64,000 nt of DNA from positions 62,001 to 126,000 of the forward strand of contig JAEZHM010000088.1 of the NCBI GenBank assembly GCA_023416585.1. The letters run 5' to 3'. Positions 43,280-51,843 of the stretch are shown one piece after another; position 1 is the first letter of the stretch, and every line of letters starts with the position of its first letter. The notes beneath the pieces are model-generated. The model worked only from the letters and a program-made list of their open reading frames with translations. It searched no databases and was not told where the DNA came from. The stretch is from Bacillota bacterium. GTDB lineage: Bacteria > Bacillota > Clostridia > Christensenellales > Aristaeellaceae. Both the position numbers and the translations under genes were made by a program.

Positions 43280-44203
43280 TTATACTTTGGCCTGGCTTAG
43301 CGTTCCATAATTGGTCTTATAGCTTCCAAGCAATTGCGCCTCGTTCATCTCCGCGGTCAGGCAGCCGATGCGCGTCACCGAATTTGCGCCGGTGATATTG
43401 CCAAGGCGCACGCAGTCTGCGGGGGCGTAACCGTGATAGATGCCGTACATCAGGCCGGACAGGAAGGCGTCGCCCGCGCCGGTGGAATCCACATGGGGCA
43501 CCTTGATGCCCTTGATCCATTCGTTTTTGCCGTTTTCACGGATCACGCAGCCTTTTTCACTGAGCTTTACAATCACAAAGGGCAAGTATTCCGCCAGGCG
43601 GTCAAGCGCCTGCTCTACCGTATCCGCCCCGGTGATCTTGAGGGCTTCCTTTTCATTGGGCGTAAAAAAATCCACATAAGGGAGAACGTCCTTGTACCAA
43701 TTCATGCACAGGCCGTCATCCCAGAAGGAATCCATGACAATCACAGCGCCTTCCGCCTTCAGGCGCTTGCAGAGCTCCGCGTGCTCCAGGGGAATATACG
43801 CCACGCGGCTGCCCTTGTAGAATTGATAGAGCGTTTCCGAGTCCACCTGAAATGCCTCCACGGGAGGACGGTAGGAGACAAGCGCCCGGTCCTCCTCACA
43901 GGAGATGATGCAGCTGATGGTCAGCGGCTCCGCCTCGCGGCTGGAATGCAAGTTAACAAAGGGCACATGGTTCCAGGCCAATTGCTCGCGCACAAATATG
44001 CTTAAATCCCCGCTGCCGGCGTAGGTGGCAAGCTTGACCGGCACATGAAGGCGCGCCAATTGCACCATGGTGGCTACCGGGCCGCCGCCCAATTGCCTTG
44101 AAAAGCTCTTGCTGTAAACCTCTTCCCCCAGCATGGGTACCCTGGGCATATGCCCGAACAGAAAATCCACGTTTGCGATACCGAATCCGGCGACAAAACT
44201 CAT
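43280..44203 (-). CDS. PfkB-family carbohydrate kinase
   Basis: 307 residues. The start is ATG 44203, which overlaps the TGA of the upstream GH4 gene (ATGA); GGGGG lies 9 nt before it. N-terminal QLGGGPVATMVQLARL and the C-terminal PfkB signature VDSTGAGDAFLSGLMYG with the catalytic Asp are clear; FFTPNEKEALKITG is the usual middle motif. It phosphorylates a sugar or sugar acid with ATP in the cytoplasm. Coupling to a GH4 glycosidase suggests the two act on the same disaccharide phosphate or its product. The substrate is not decided by sequence. Confidence 0.9.
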   Translation of the reverse strand: MSFVAGFGIANVDFLFGHMPRVPMLGEEVYSKSFSRQLGGGPVATMVQLARLHVPVKLATYAGSGDLSIFVREQLAWNHVPFVNLHSSREAEPLTISCIISCEEDRALVSYRPPVEAFQVDSETLYQFYKGSRVAYIPLEHAELCKRLKAEGAVIVMDSFWDDGLCMNWYKDVLPYVDFFTPNEKEALKITGADTVEQALDRLAEYLPFVIVKLSEKGCVIRENGKNEWIKGIKVPHVDSTGAGDAFLSGLMYGIYHGYAPADCVRLGNITGANSVTRIGCLTAEMNEAQLLGSYKTNYGTLSQAKV

Positions 44204-45576
44204 ATCGTCCATCCCCCAGTGTATTGTTGATAAGCGTTAAGGTAATCTTTTAGCAGCGGCTTGGCCAGCGAAAAAGAGTTCACCAGCGGGTGCGATGCCA
44301 GCGCGTCTAAAGCTAAACCGGAATCGCGCCCTATAATGGCTTTGGCAGCCGTGCGCTCGTAGTATTTCACCGTCTGTATGAGGATTTTGGCGGAGTCTGG
44401 GATAGAATAAGCGGCCTTCTTGGGAACAGGCCCGTTTTCCGTAAGATTGCAGCTTACCTCGATCACATCATTATCCTCAAGCCAGCCGACGGTCCCGCGG
44501 TTGGGCAGGCAAAGGGACATTTCGCCGCCCGGGGATCCCGTCTTTGCGCGGATCAGCGCCATCGCCACCCCCGCGTAGCCGCCTTCGTCATCTGTGTATA
44601 GGTCAAAGCGCGGCGTGCTGCCTTCATCCCGCTGGATGCTGGATTCGCTTGCCATGTAGCCCGCTTCCCGCTGGTGCGTAAAATCGCTGTAGATATGCAG
44701 CATTTCATCGAAATTCCGCTTGGCATCCATCTTGGAAAGCGTTTCAAGCATCAGGCTGTTGATTTTTTCAATATGCTCACCGCGAGTCTGAGAGGCGCCC
44801 AATATGTTGGCCACGGCTTTTTCACGGTAATAGAAATAGTAGAGATATTCGTTCAGCAGACATCCCAAGTGCTTGGCCAGATCCGGCTCGAAGTAGCGCA
44901 TGTCGGTATTTGCATAAAGTGCTGGATTGCTAAGCAGCTCCGGGATCAGTTCGCGCCCGTCAAGCTTTAACGAGGTAAAATAGGACAGGTGGTTCAGTCC
45001 CATCAGTTCCGCCCTGAAGTCTTCGGCCGGCCTTTTATACAATTTGGCGGCCTGCCTTAAAAAACCGGAAGGCGCATCGCAGATGCCGTAAACAAACTCA
45101 TATCCAAGATCCCGAAGCGCCTGGGTTACCAGCCCAGCCGGGTTGGTAAAATTGAAGATCATCACATCCGGGCTGGCGCATTTTCGCGCAAGCTCGCAAT
45201 AGGGGATGAGCGCGGGGATAGACCTAAGCGCCATGGCAAATCCGCCAGCCCCTGTTGTCTCCTGCCCCAGGACGCCATGCTTGAGCGCGATCCTCTCATC
45301 TGTTACGCGGGACGCTTCCGCGCCGGAGCGGATGGTGGTGATCAAAAAATCGGCGCCCTCCACCGCCTCCTCGGCACAATGCGTGTACTTAACCGCAAGG
45401 CCCGGCGCAAGACGCCTGGCGCCTTCCAATAGAAGCGGGCCGAAAACATCAAGCCTTTGCCGGTCCGTATCCATAAAAACAAGCGTATCGATGCCGAGTT
45501 GCTTTGACTTCCCGGCCAGGCTCTTTAAGAGCATCAGCGAACGGGAGCCGGCTCCGCCTATGACAGATAACTTCAT
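44200..45576 (-). CDS. GH4-family glycosidase (6-phospho-glycosidase type)
   Basis: 458 residues, ATG 45576 after GAAAGG with a 7-nt gap; the frame extends to 45600 without a site. GH4 enzymes cleave by an NAD- and Mn-dependent redox mechanism. The Rossmann start is MKLSVIGGAGSRS, the NAD region continues with FNFTNPAGLVTQAL, and the metal-binding Cys (YGICDAPSG) and His (LMGLNHLSYF) are present. GH4 covers 6-phospho-beta- and alpha-glucosidases, alpha-galactosidases and glucuronidases. NHLS with ICDAPSG points to the 6-phospho-beta-glucosidase side, but no PTS is nearby, so a non-phosphorylated substrate cannot be excluded. First gene of a two-gene operon with the PfkB kinase. Confidence 0.9.
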   Translation of the reverse strand: MKLSVIGGAGSRSLMLLKSLAGKSKQLGIDTLVFMDTDRQRLDVFGPLLLEGARRLAPGLAVKYTHCAEEAVEGADFLITTIRSGAEASRVTDERIALKHGVLGQETTGAGGFAMALRSIPALIPYCELARKCASPDVMIFNFTNPAGLVTQALRDLGYEFVYGICDAPSGFLRQAAKLYKRPAEDFRAELMGLNHLSYFTSLKLDGRELIPELLSNPALYANTDMRYFEPDLAKHLGCLLNEYLYYFYYREKAVANILGASQTRGEHIEKINSLMLETLSKMDAKRNFDEMLHIYSDFTHQREAGYMASESSIQRDEGSTPRFDLYTDDEGGYAGVAMALIRAKTGSPGGEMSLCLPNRGTVGWLEDNDVIEVSCNLTENGPVPKKAAYSIPDSAKILIQTVKYYERTAAKAIIGRDSGLALDALASHPLVNSFSLAKPLLKDYLNAYQQYTGGWTI

Positions 45577-45834
45577 ATTCGCGCCTTTCATGGCCTGCAC
45601 GGCCCAATTCCGTTTTTTCCACGGTGCTGGATTGAATCTGGAAATTGATCAATATGATCATTTTCGCGATCCGCGCAAACCGGATAATTCCATTCCTTTA
45701 TACCACAAACTTTCCTTCTTTTCAATAGAAAATGCGGCGTGGGCGCGAATTTGGGCATCGCTGGACAGATTGAGAATATAATATCATATTGAGCAAGATT
45801 ATGAACAAATTTTTGATTAAATTCGCTCAGTCTA

Positions 45835-45863
45835 TTGACATCCTTTATCTGTGAAATTATAAT
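45835..45863 (+). promoter_or_regulatory. Consensus promoter of the importer/PIG-L operon
   Basis: TTGACA and TATAAT with a 17-nt spacer, a perfect sigma-A match, lies 79 bp before the binding-protein start. Just upstream (about 45775-45795) there is an odd palindrome AATAT-C-ATATT that could be an operator shared with the divergent GH4 operon. The rest of 45577-45941 is A+T-rich and without a gene. Confidence 0.75.
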
Positions 45864-45941
45864 TGGGGCAACAAGGGACTAAATAAGTCGCAGATCTTGA
45901 CTTGGTCCCAAAGCCTGTCAGTAAAAAAAGGAGGCAGAAAC

Positions 45942-47216
45942 ATGAAACGGATGACCAAAAGAATGGGCGCCATGCTCCTGGCAGTACTCCTTACGCTGTC
46001 CGTCGCGGTATTTGCAAGCCCGGCGCTTGCGGGAGCCGCAAAAACAACCGTAACCTTCGCACTGTGGGATGAGACGCAAAAACCGGTGTTTGACCAGATT
46101 GTTGAGAAATTTGAAGCCGCGAATCCCGACATCGCTGTGGAAGTTCAGCTTACACCATGGTCGCAGTATTGGACCAAGCTGGACGCCGCCATGGGCGCAG
46201 AGACGGCGGCCGATGTATTCTGGATGAATACCTATCTTCCCAAGTATGTCAAGGCCGGCGTGCTGGAACCGCTGGACAGCTACATTCAGGCTTCCAACAT
46301 CGACATGAACGGCTATGTGGGCGTCGTTCGCGATGCCTACAAAATGGACGGCGTGCAGTACGCTATGCCCAAGGGCATGGACACGGTGCAGGTTTTCTAC
46401 AACAAGGCCATCTTTAAGCAGTATGGCGTGGAGGAGCCCAAAGAAGGCTGGACCTGGGCCGATATGGTGGCCCTTGCCACCCAATTGAAAGACAAGATTG
46501 CCGCGGCAAACGGCACCGAATATCCCATCGTGATGGAGCTTGACCCCCAGCCCTCCTATTTCAACTTCATCAGGCAGGACGGCGGCTTTGTCATCAGCGA
46601 TGATTACAAGAAGTCTGGGTTTGCTGAGGCCGGCACCGCGAAATCCTATCAGGATGTGCTGGATCTGATGAGCGCCGGCATTATGCCCGATTATAAGGTG
46701 CTGTCCGATACCAAGGGCACCGACCTGTTCCTTTCCCAGAAGGCCGCGATCCTGTTCATGGGCTCCTGGAAGGCCCTGCTGCTGGACGAAGCCTCCTTCG
46801 CCAAAGACATCGGTGTGATTCCCATGCCCAAGATGGATGACAGCAACACCTCCGTGATAGCGGGCTTGGGCTATGCCATGAACGCGTACTGCAAGAATAA
46901 GGATGCCGCCTGGAAGCTGATCGCCTTCCTGGCCGGCGAAGAAGCCAACAAGATGCAGGCCGAAGGCAAGATCGACATGCCGGCCCTCATCAGCGCCCAG
47001 CAGTATTACGCGCCCAACTTCAAGCATTTGGATGCCAGTGTATTCTTCAAAGTGGCTGAGACCGGCTACTTCTTCCCCACCTCCGTCAGCGTTGCGGACT
47101 GGCTGCCCATCGTGATGGATGTTTCCACGCAGATTCTGTCCGGCGCAGTGACGCCTCAAGACGGCTGCGCCCAGATCCACACGCAGATGCAGCAGATTCT
47201 GGACAGCGGGAACTGA
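45942..47216 (+). CDS. Extracellular sugar-binding protein (CUT1)
   Basis: 424 residues, ATG 45942 behind AAAGGAGGCAG; the frame extends upstream to 45897 without a site. The signal peptide (MLLAVLLTLSVAVFASPALAGA) has no cysteine. The mature part is a compact type-1 binding protein: VTFALWDETQKPVFDQIVEKFEAANPDI, VFYNKAIFKQYGVEEPKEGWTW, and the AAILFMGSWKALLLDE loop. It heads an operon with two permeases and a PIG-L deacetylase and is divergent from GH4/PfkB. Ligand by context: possibly an N-acetylated beta-linked disaccharide (inference). Confidence 0.88.
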   Translation: MKRMTKRMGAMLLAVLLTLSVAVFASPALAGAAKTTVTFALWDETQKPVFDQIVEKFEAANPDIAVEVQLTPWSQYWTKLDAAMGAETAADVFWMNTYLPKYVKAGVLEPLDSYIQASNIDMNGYVGVVRDAYKMDGVQYAMPKGMDTVQVFYNKAIFKQYGVEEPKEGWTWADMVALATQLKDKIAAANGTEYPIVMELDPQPSYFNFIRQDGGFVISDDYKKSGFAEAGTAKSYQDVLDLMSAGIMPDYKVLSDTKGTDLFLSQKAAILFMGSWKALLLDEASFAKDIGVIPMPKMDDSNTSVIAGLGYAMNAYCKNKDAAWKLIAFLAGEEANKMQAEGKIDMPALISAQQYYAPNFKHLDASVFFKVAETGYFFPTSVSVADWLPIVMDVSTQILSGAVTPQDGCAQIHTQMQQILDSGN

Positions 47217-47230
47217 TCCATTTATGAGCC

Positions 47231-47275
47231 AAACCCGCATGGTACGCAATGCCCATACCATGCGGGTTTGTGTTT
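47231..47275 (+). terminator. Hairpin terminator/attenuator after the binding-protein gene
   Basis: A 14-bp perfect stem (AAACCCGCATGGTA and TACCATGCGGGTTT) with an 11-nt loop is followed by GTGTTTC. Partial termination here would lower permease expression relative to the binding protein. The repeat R1 copy B fills much of the remaining gap to 47640. Confidence 0.6.
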
Positions 47276-47374
47276 CATGACAGCAGTATTAAGACACGGA
47301 AGTTTCACTTGTTTTTTACCTTTTTGCTGCTAAACTGTGTTTGTCAAGCTGCATTTGCGACATGCAAGTTAAAA

Positions 47375-47495
47375 GCCTTCCCCTGGAGAGGAAGGTGGCG
47401 CGCAGCGCCGGATGAGGTGGTTTGCTACGAGAAAATTGCTGTTATAAACACCTCATCAGTCGACTGCGTCGACAGCTTCCCCTCGAGGGGAAGCC
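47375..47495 (+). repeat. Palindromic intergenic repeat R1, copy B
   Basis: Same modular order as copy A: GCCTTCCCCTGGAGAGGAAG, GTGGCGCGCAGCGCCGGATG, then about 30 unique bases, then CACCTCATCAGTCGAC and CTTCCCCTCGAGGGGAAG. It has inserted between a binding-protein gene and its permease genes, inside one operon. Confidence 0.85.
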
Positions 47496-47639
47496 TCAGC
47501 CAACCGTTTGTAACTCTATGATCGAGCAGCTTCTTTGGGATAAAACAATATATTCCGTAACACGTATTCCACAACTCCTGAAGTTGGCAGGCTGCCTATG
47601 GGCCCAGCCGCCGCTTCTTCTGCAAAAAGGGGAAACGGG

Positions 47640-48542
47640 ATGACAAAAAAACGTGTGGGAAAGCTAAGGCGCGGCGAGATCAAGGCCGCGTATCAGATGA
47701 TCGCGCCGCTCATGATCGGCCTGATGATTTTTTATGTATGGGCTTTTGGCCAGAATCTGTACGACAGCTTTACCAACAAAAGCAGTTTCGGCAAGCCTGC
47801 CTTCATCGGCCTTCTCAACTATGTGAAGCTTTTTCAAACCCCCTATTTTTATCAGTCTCTTACGAACACGCTGCTGTACGTTGTCATTTGCGTGCCGCTG
47901 GTGGTGGCCATTTCAGTGGTGCTGGCAACGCTTTTAAACAGCCAGGTGCGGGGAAGGGGCCTGTACCGCACGCTGGCCTTTTTGCCGGCGGTGACCCTTC
48001 CGGCAGCCGTGGCGCTGATGTGGAAGTGGCTTCTTAATTATGAGTTTGGCCTGGTCAGCGCCGCGCTGCGTGCTCTTTCCCTAAGCCCGGTAGCCTGGCT
48101 ATCCGACCCGAACGTGGTGCTATTCGCCGTATCCATTGTGTTCGTATGGAGCAATGTGGCCTACCAGGTGATCGTGCTGCTGGCGGGCTTGCAGGGCATA
48201 TCCAAAAGCTATTATGAGGCTGCCAGGATCGACGGCGCCGGCGGCATGAACCAGTTCTTTTTCATTACGCTGCCGCTTTTGACGCCCTCTATTTTCTTTG
48301 TGACGGTAACGACCATCATCAACGTGTTTCAAATTTTCGACATCATCTATTTGATTATACCTCAGTACAGCAGCGGGACTGCCGCTTCCCGGTCCCTTGC
48401 CACGTACTTCTTTGAGGAGGCGTTCATCAAATTCCATAAGGGGTTCGGCGCTTCCATTTCCATGGTCCTGTTTGTTCTGATCCTTTTGATGACGCTTGTG
48501 CAAATGAAACTGCAAAAGAGGTGGGTCCATTATGACGAGTAA
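47640..48542 (+). CDS. Sugar ABC transporter permease (MalF type)
   Basis: 300 residues, ATG 47640 after AAAAGGGGAAA; the frame extends to 47598 without a site. Six helices, EAA loop EAARIDGAGGMNQFFFITLP. It overlaps the next permease by 11 bp. It is separated from its binding-protein gene by 423 bp holding a hairpin and an R1 repeat, an unusually large gap for such a pair. Confidence 0.92.
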   Translation: MTKKRVGKLRRGEIKAAYQMIAPLMIGLMIFYVWAFGQNLYDSFTNKSSFGKPAFIGLLNYVKLFQTPYFYQSLTNTLLYVVICVPLVVAISVVLATLLNSQVRGRGLYRTLAFLPAVTLPAAVALMWKWLLNYEFGLVSAALRALSLSPVAWLSDPNVVLFAVSIVFVWSNVAYQVIVLLAGLQGISKSYYEAARIDGAGGMNQFFFITLPLLTPSIFFVTVTTIINVFQIFDIIYLIIPQYSSGTAASRSLATYFFEEAFIKFHKGFGASISMVLFVLILLMTLVQMKLQKRWVHYDE

Positions 48543-49392
48543 TGTCCGGCCCATTTACCGCGGGGCAAGCCGCCCTGCCTTTCACAACCGGCAGTGGCCC
48601 CTGCATATCGTACTGATCCTTGCTTCCATCATCACCGTCGGCCCGTTTTTATGGATGCTTTTGACGTCTTTGAAGACCTTTGAGGAAAGCGTACTGATTC
48701 CGCCCACGCTTTTGCCTGCCGCCTGGAACCTTGACAATTACCGCATTGTGGTGGAGAAGTTCCCCTTCCCTCTTTTTTACCTGAATACGTTTGCCATGGT
48801 TGCCATGGCCATTATCGGGCAGCTCATAATCTGCTCCATGGCGGCCTATGCCTTTGCCAGGCTGGAGTTCCCCGGCAGGAATGTGTTGTTTACCCTTTGC
48901 CTGGCCCTGCTGATGGTGCCGGGACAAATTTTTCTGGTTCCCCACTACGACATCATGGTTAGGCTGAAGCTTACCGATACTGTAACCGCGCTGTGGCTGC
49001 CCAAAATATTCAGCGCCTTTGGCACCTTTATGCTCAGGCAATTTTTCATGGGCCAGCCGAAATCGTTAGATGAGGCGGCCAAGATTGACGGATGCAGCTA
49101 TTTCGGTATTTATTTGCGCATCCTCCTTCCGCTGATCAAGCCGGCGCTCGTCTCCCTGGCGATCCTCACGGCGCTTTCCGCGTTCAAGGACCTTATGTGG
49201 CCGCTGATCGTAAACAATTCCATGACAAAGATGACGCTGTCCGCAGGGCTGGCCATGCTCATCGGCGAACATACCACCTATTATCCCCAGGTGATGGCCG
49301 GCAGCGCGTTGGCCATATGGCTGATGATCCTGCTCTTTCTTCTGTTTCAGCGCCAATTCATTGAAGGAATCGCCATGACCGGCATCAAATAA
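48532..49392 (+). CDS. Carbohydrate ABC transporter permease (MalG type)
   Basis: 286 residues, ATG 48532 inside the end of the upstream permease gene. Six helices; the EAA loop is EAAKIDGCSYFGIYLRILLP and the C-terminus FQRQFIEGIAMTGIK is typical of the family. Followed 14 bp later by the PIG-L deacetylase. Confidence 0.92.
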   Translation: MTSNVRPIYRGASRPAFHNRQWPLHIVLILASIITVGPFLWMLLTSLKTFEESVLIPPTLLPAAWNLDNYRIVVEKFPFPLFYLNTFAMVAMAIIGQLIICSMAAYAFARLEFPGRNVLFTLCLALLMVPGQIFLVPHYDIMVRLKLTDTVTALWLPKIFSAFGTFMLRQFFMGQPKSLDEAAKIDGCSYFGIYLRILLPLIKPALVSLAILTALSAFKDLMWPLIVNNSMTKMTLSAGLAMLIGEHTTYYPQVMAGSALAIWLMILLFLLFQRQFIEGIAMTGIK

Positions 49393-49406
49393 GGAGGACT
49401 CCCCAT

Positions 49407-50072
49407 ATGGTAGACCTGCTGGCAGTCTGCGCGCACCCGGACGATCTGGAGGTGTGCGCCGGCGGCATTTTCATCAAAGCAAAAAAGGAAGGCAAGAAAA
49501 CAGGCCTGATTTTACTTACCCGCGGGGAGGCCGGCGGGCATGCCGACATGCAGACCAGGCTTCACGAGGCCGGGGAAGGCGCTCGCCTGATGGGGATTGA
49601 TTATTTTTCGCAGCTGGAATTTCCCGACGCCGGGCTTTTTTTAACAAAGGAAACGGTGGAAAAGGTGGCACCGCACATTCGCGCCTGCTCGCCCAAGCTG
49701 ATCTTTACCCTGCATCCGGAGGATTACCACCCCGACCATGCGGCGGTTTCGCATATTGCAGAATCCGCCGCGTTTGTGGCCGGGCTGAACAAGTATTCCG
49801 AAGACGGAAGCGACTGGCACTATGACGGAATCGTCTATTTCAGCGCCGATTTGAAAACGAATCCCAAGCGTCCCGATCTGTTGGTGGATATTACGGCTGA
49901 GGCGGAGCAAAAGCGCCTGGCCTGTGCGGCGCACGCTTCGCAAAATGTGGAAGGTTTCGCCATGAATATGGCCAGGCGCTGGGGCGAACTGGCCGGCGTA
50001 CCTTATGCGGAAGGCCTATATTTGAAGCAAAGCCTTCTAATGCATTCGCTGAGCAGCTTCTTTCAAGAATAA
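49407..50072 (+). CDS. PIG-L/LmbE-family deacetylase
   Basis: 221 residues, ATG 49407 after AAGGAGGA. Zinc-binding motif CAHPDDLEVCAGG near the N-terminus and the second site HPDH (EDYHPDHAAVSH). The family removes acetyl groups from N-acetylglucosamine-type sugars (BshB, MshB, archaeal diacetylchitobiose deacetylases). There is no signal peptide. At the end of an importer operon it suggests intracellular deacetylation of an imported N-acetyl amino sugar or oligosaccharide, with the divergent GH4 and PfkB genes as possible next steps (inference). Confidence 0.9.
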   Translation: MVDLLAVCAHPDDLEVCAGGIFIKAKKEGKKTGLILLTRGEAGGHADMQTRLHEAGEGARLMGIDYFSQLEFPDAGLFLTKETVEKVAPHIRACSPKLIFTLHPEDYHPDHAAVSHIAESAAFVAGLNKYSEDGSDWHYDGIVYFSADLKTNPKRPDLLVDITAEAEQKRLACAAHASQNVEGFAMNMARRWGELAGVPYAEGLYLKQSLLMHSLSSFFQE

Positions 50073-50090
50073 AGCATTTAGGATAGAAAT

Positions 50091-50393
50091 CTACTGCTGC
50101 CGGGATATGGAAGGCAAATTGCCCAGGTTGTTGCCTTCCTTGTCGTCCGGCAAAGATTTCAGGTATTCGTTTCCCTTTCTTGTGGCAATGCCTACGCCGG
50201 CAATACCGCCCTCCCGGGCTAAGCGGATACCCTCTTCCTTGCTCAAAACACGGCCATCCGAAAGCTGATAGCCTGCGGTGCGGCCGCCATCCTTGACCAG
50301 GGCGGTGATCCGCTTGGCATCCGCTTTGGGCTTGGGTATATCCTGCAAAGCCATCATTGGCAGCTTTGACAAATCGGGATTCATATCGGGCAT
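50091..50393 (-). CDS. DUF3892 small protein
   Basis: 100 residues from ATG 50393, 9 nt after AAGGAAGG. The body RITALVKDGGRTAGYQLSDG, KEEGIRLAREGGIAGVGIAT and GNEYLKSLPDDKEGNNLGNL matches my memory of the DUF3892 family, small cytoplasmic proteins common in Clostridia with no known function. A convergent neighbour of the PIG-L gene, 18 bp apart, with no visible terminator between them. Confidence 0.85.
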   Translation of the reverse strand: MPDMNPDLSKLPMMALQDIPKPKADAKRITALVKDGGRTAGYQLSDGRVLSKEEGIRLAREGGIAGVGIATRKGNEYLKSLPDDKEGNNLGNLPSISRQQ

Positions 50394-50531
50394 GCATATC
50401 AACCTTCCTTGTTTTTGTTTACCAAAGTAAAGCCTGTTTCAAAAATAGTTTGCCATCAGGGGAAAATGCTATTCCGCCGGACCGGCGCTGAAGACTTACT
50501 CCCGGTAAAACCAATGATATTCTTCAATATC

Positions 50532-50570
50532 AAGACATCCCTGACAGTTTCGTCAGGGATGTCTTTTTTT
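50532..50570 (+). terminator. Strong orphan terminator
   Basis: A 14-bp perfect stem (AAGACATCCCTGAC and GTCAGGGATGTCTT) with a 6-nt loop is followed by TTTTT. On this strand the nearest upstream gene ends at 50072, with the antisense DUF3892 gene between. It may end a transcript that runs antisense to that gene, or an unrecognised small RNA starting after 50402. Confidence 0.75.
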
Positions 50571-50619
50571 ATTTTTGAAAGGGCAACGAACTATCCCATA
50601 GCATACCGGCCCTCATCCC

Positions 50620-51714
50620 TTACGCCCTGAGCTTTCCACCCATATAATCCTCGTACAGTTCTTCAAAGGAATTGTACCGCATGATTTTACGTCCAGCCTT
50701 TTCGTACACCGCCGCATACTCCTCCATCGCACTCAGGAATGCCGCCCGAAACTTTAAAAGGTCGTTAAAGTCAAAATGCCGCATCAGGTCAAAATGCGGC
50801 GTACCTACCATTTCCGTCATTTCATTCAGGTACGATTGCGCGCCCAGGGCCGCATGAAACGCGTAGGATGCGTCGTTTGAACCGGTGCTTTTCAACACTT
50901 TGTTCCTGCAATTGCACCATAGTTCCTCATAGGTGCCCCAAAGGTTCCCGTACGTGGGCGAAGGGGAAGGCACTAACTGCGCGCGCATTTTCTCATACAA
51001 AGCGGTAAGGGCCGACAGCAGGTGAAGAGCAGCGCTTCTCAATTCCTCCACCGTGACGGCTTCCATAACGGCCATATACATTTCTTCCATGTGATCCGGC
51101 AGATACTTGTAGGCAAGAATCTGCTCCAGGTACCGCTTGATGCCTCTTTTGATGTAGGTGTTGTTCAGGGCTGTAAGCGCGTTGACAGTTTCATACAGCA
51201 CGCTGCCGGCCGCGAACCTTACGGCGCCGATCTGGTCAGACAGCACTGCGTCGGCATAGCACTGCTTGGCCTTATCGATGTTTATCCTGGCCCGGTCCAG
51301 GCATTCCTTGCCGATAGGCTTATTCAATAAGTCCAGCGCGCTTTGGCGGAAGCGGTTCAATTTCTCCAGGTATTCGGGCTTGGCGCAGTACAGCACCTGA
51401 AGATCAATCAGGCAGCCCGCCATGGGGCTTTCCAGCTTCGATTGCTTAAGGATGCGCGGCTCCCAGGGCGTGCAGTAAATATCATAGCCTACATCTTCCA
51501 ATATAAAGCCCGCCGATATCTCCCAGCCTCTTTCGGTAACATTTACGATGATCAGGTCAAGATCGCTTTTCTCATGAAAGTCTCCTGTGCTGAAGGAACC
51601 GGTCAGCCCGATCAGGGCGATATCCTCCGGAAAATCCCGCTTTGCCCTTTCTATGACCATGTTGATCAGCTTTTGATTTTTATCAAGCAGTGCTTTTTTG
51701 ACCGGTTCTTCCAT
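50620..51714 (-). CDS. Nucleotidyltransferase-domain protein
   Basis: 364 residues, ATG 51714 after GAGAGGAAG. The N-terminal part carries the minimal nucleotidyltransferase motif GLTGSFSTGDFHEKSDLDLIIV (GS, then DxD). The remainder is mostly helical (about 130-364) and includes a KAKQCYADAVLSDQIGAVRFAAGSVLYETVNAL helix bundle. This layout is like aminoglycoside-type or MNT-type nucleotidyltransferases with a C-terminal HEPN-like helical domain. No partner antitoxin/toxin gene is adjacent. Substrate unknown; antibiotic modification and other small-molecule or protein nucleotidylation are all open. Confidence 0.75.
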   Translation of the reverse strand: MEEPVKKALLDKNQKLINMVIERAKRDFPEDIALIGLTGSFSTGDFHEKSDLDLIIVNVTERGWEISAGFILEDVGYDIYCTPWEPRILKQSKLESPMAGCLIDLQVLYCAKPEYLEKLNRFRQSALDLLNKPIGKECLDRARINIDKAKQCYADAVLSDQIGAVRFAAGSVLYETVNALTALNNTYIKRGIKRYLEQILAYKYLPDHMEEMYMAVMEAVTVEELRSAALHLLSALTALYEKMRAQLVPSPSPTYGNLWGTYEELWCNCRNKVLKSTGSNDASYAFHAALGAQSYLNEMTEMVGTPHFDLMRHFDFNDLLKFRAAFLSAMEEYAAVYEKAGRKIMRYNSFEELYEDYMGGKLRA

Positions 51715-51843
51715 ATGTAACTTCCTCTCTTGTATGGCCGCAGCCTTGCATTTGGATTGGTATGGATATTGCTATACCGGCATTATCACGATTTTTATGT
51801 ACTTGGGATGGAAAACAGCTTCCGCAAAAAGGCATCAAGGCTA

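Noticed and set aside
45918..47261. 447-codon minus-strand frame opposite a binding-protein gene
   Set aside because: Composition is that of an antisense shadow and no domain or start signal is visible.
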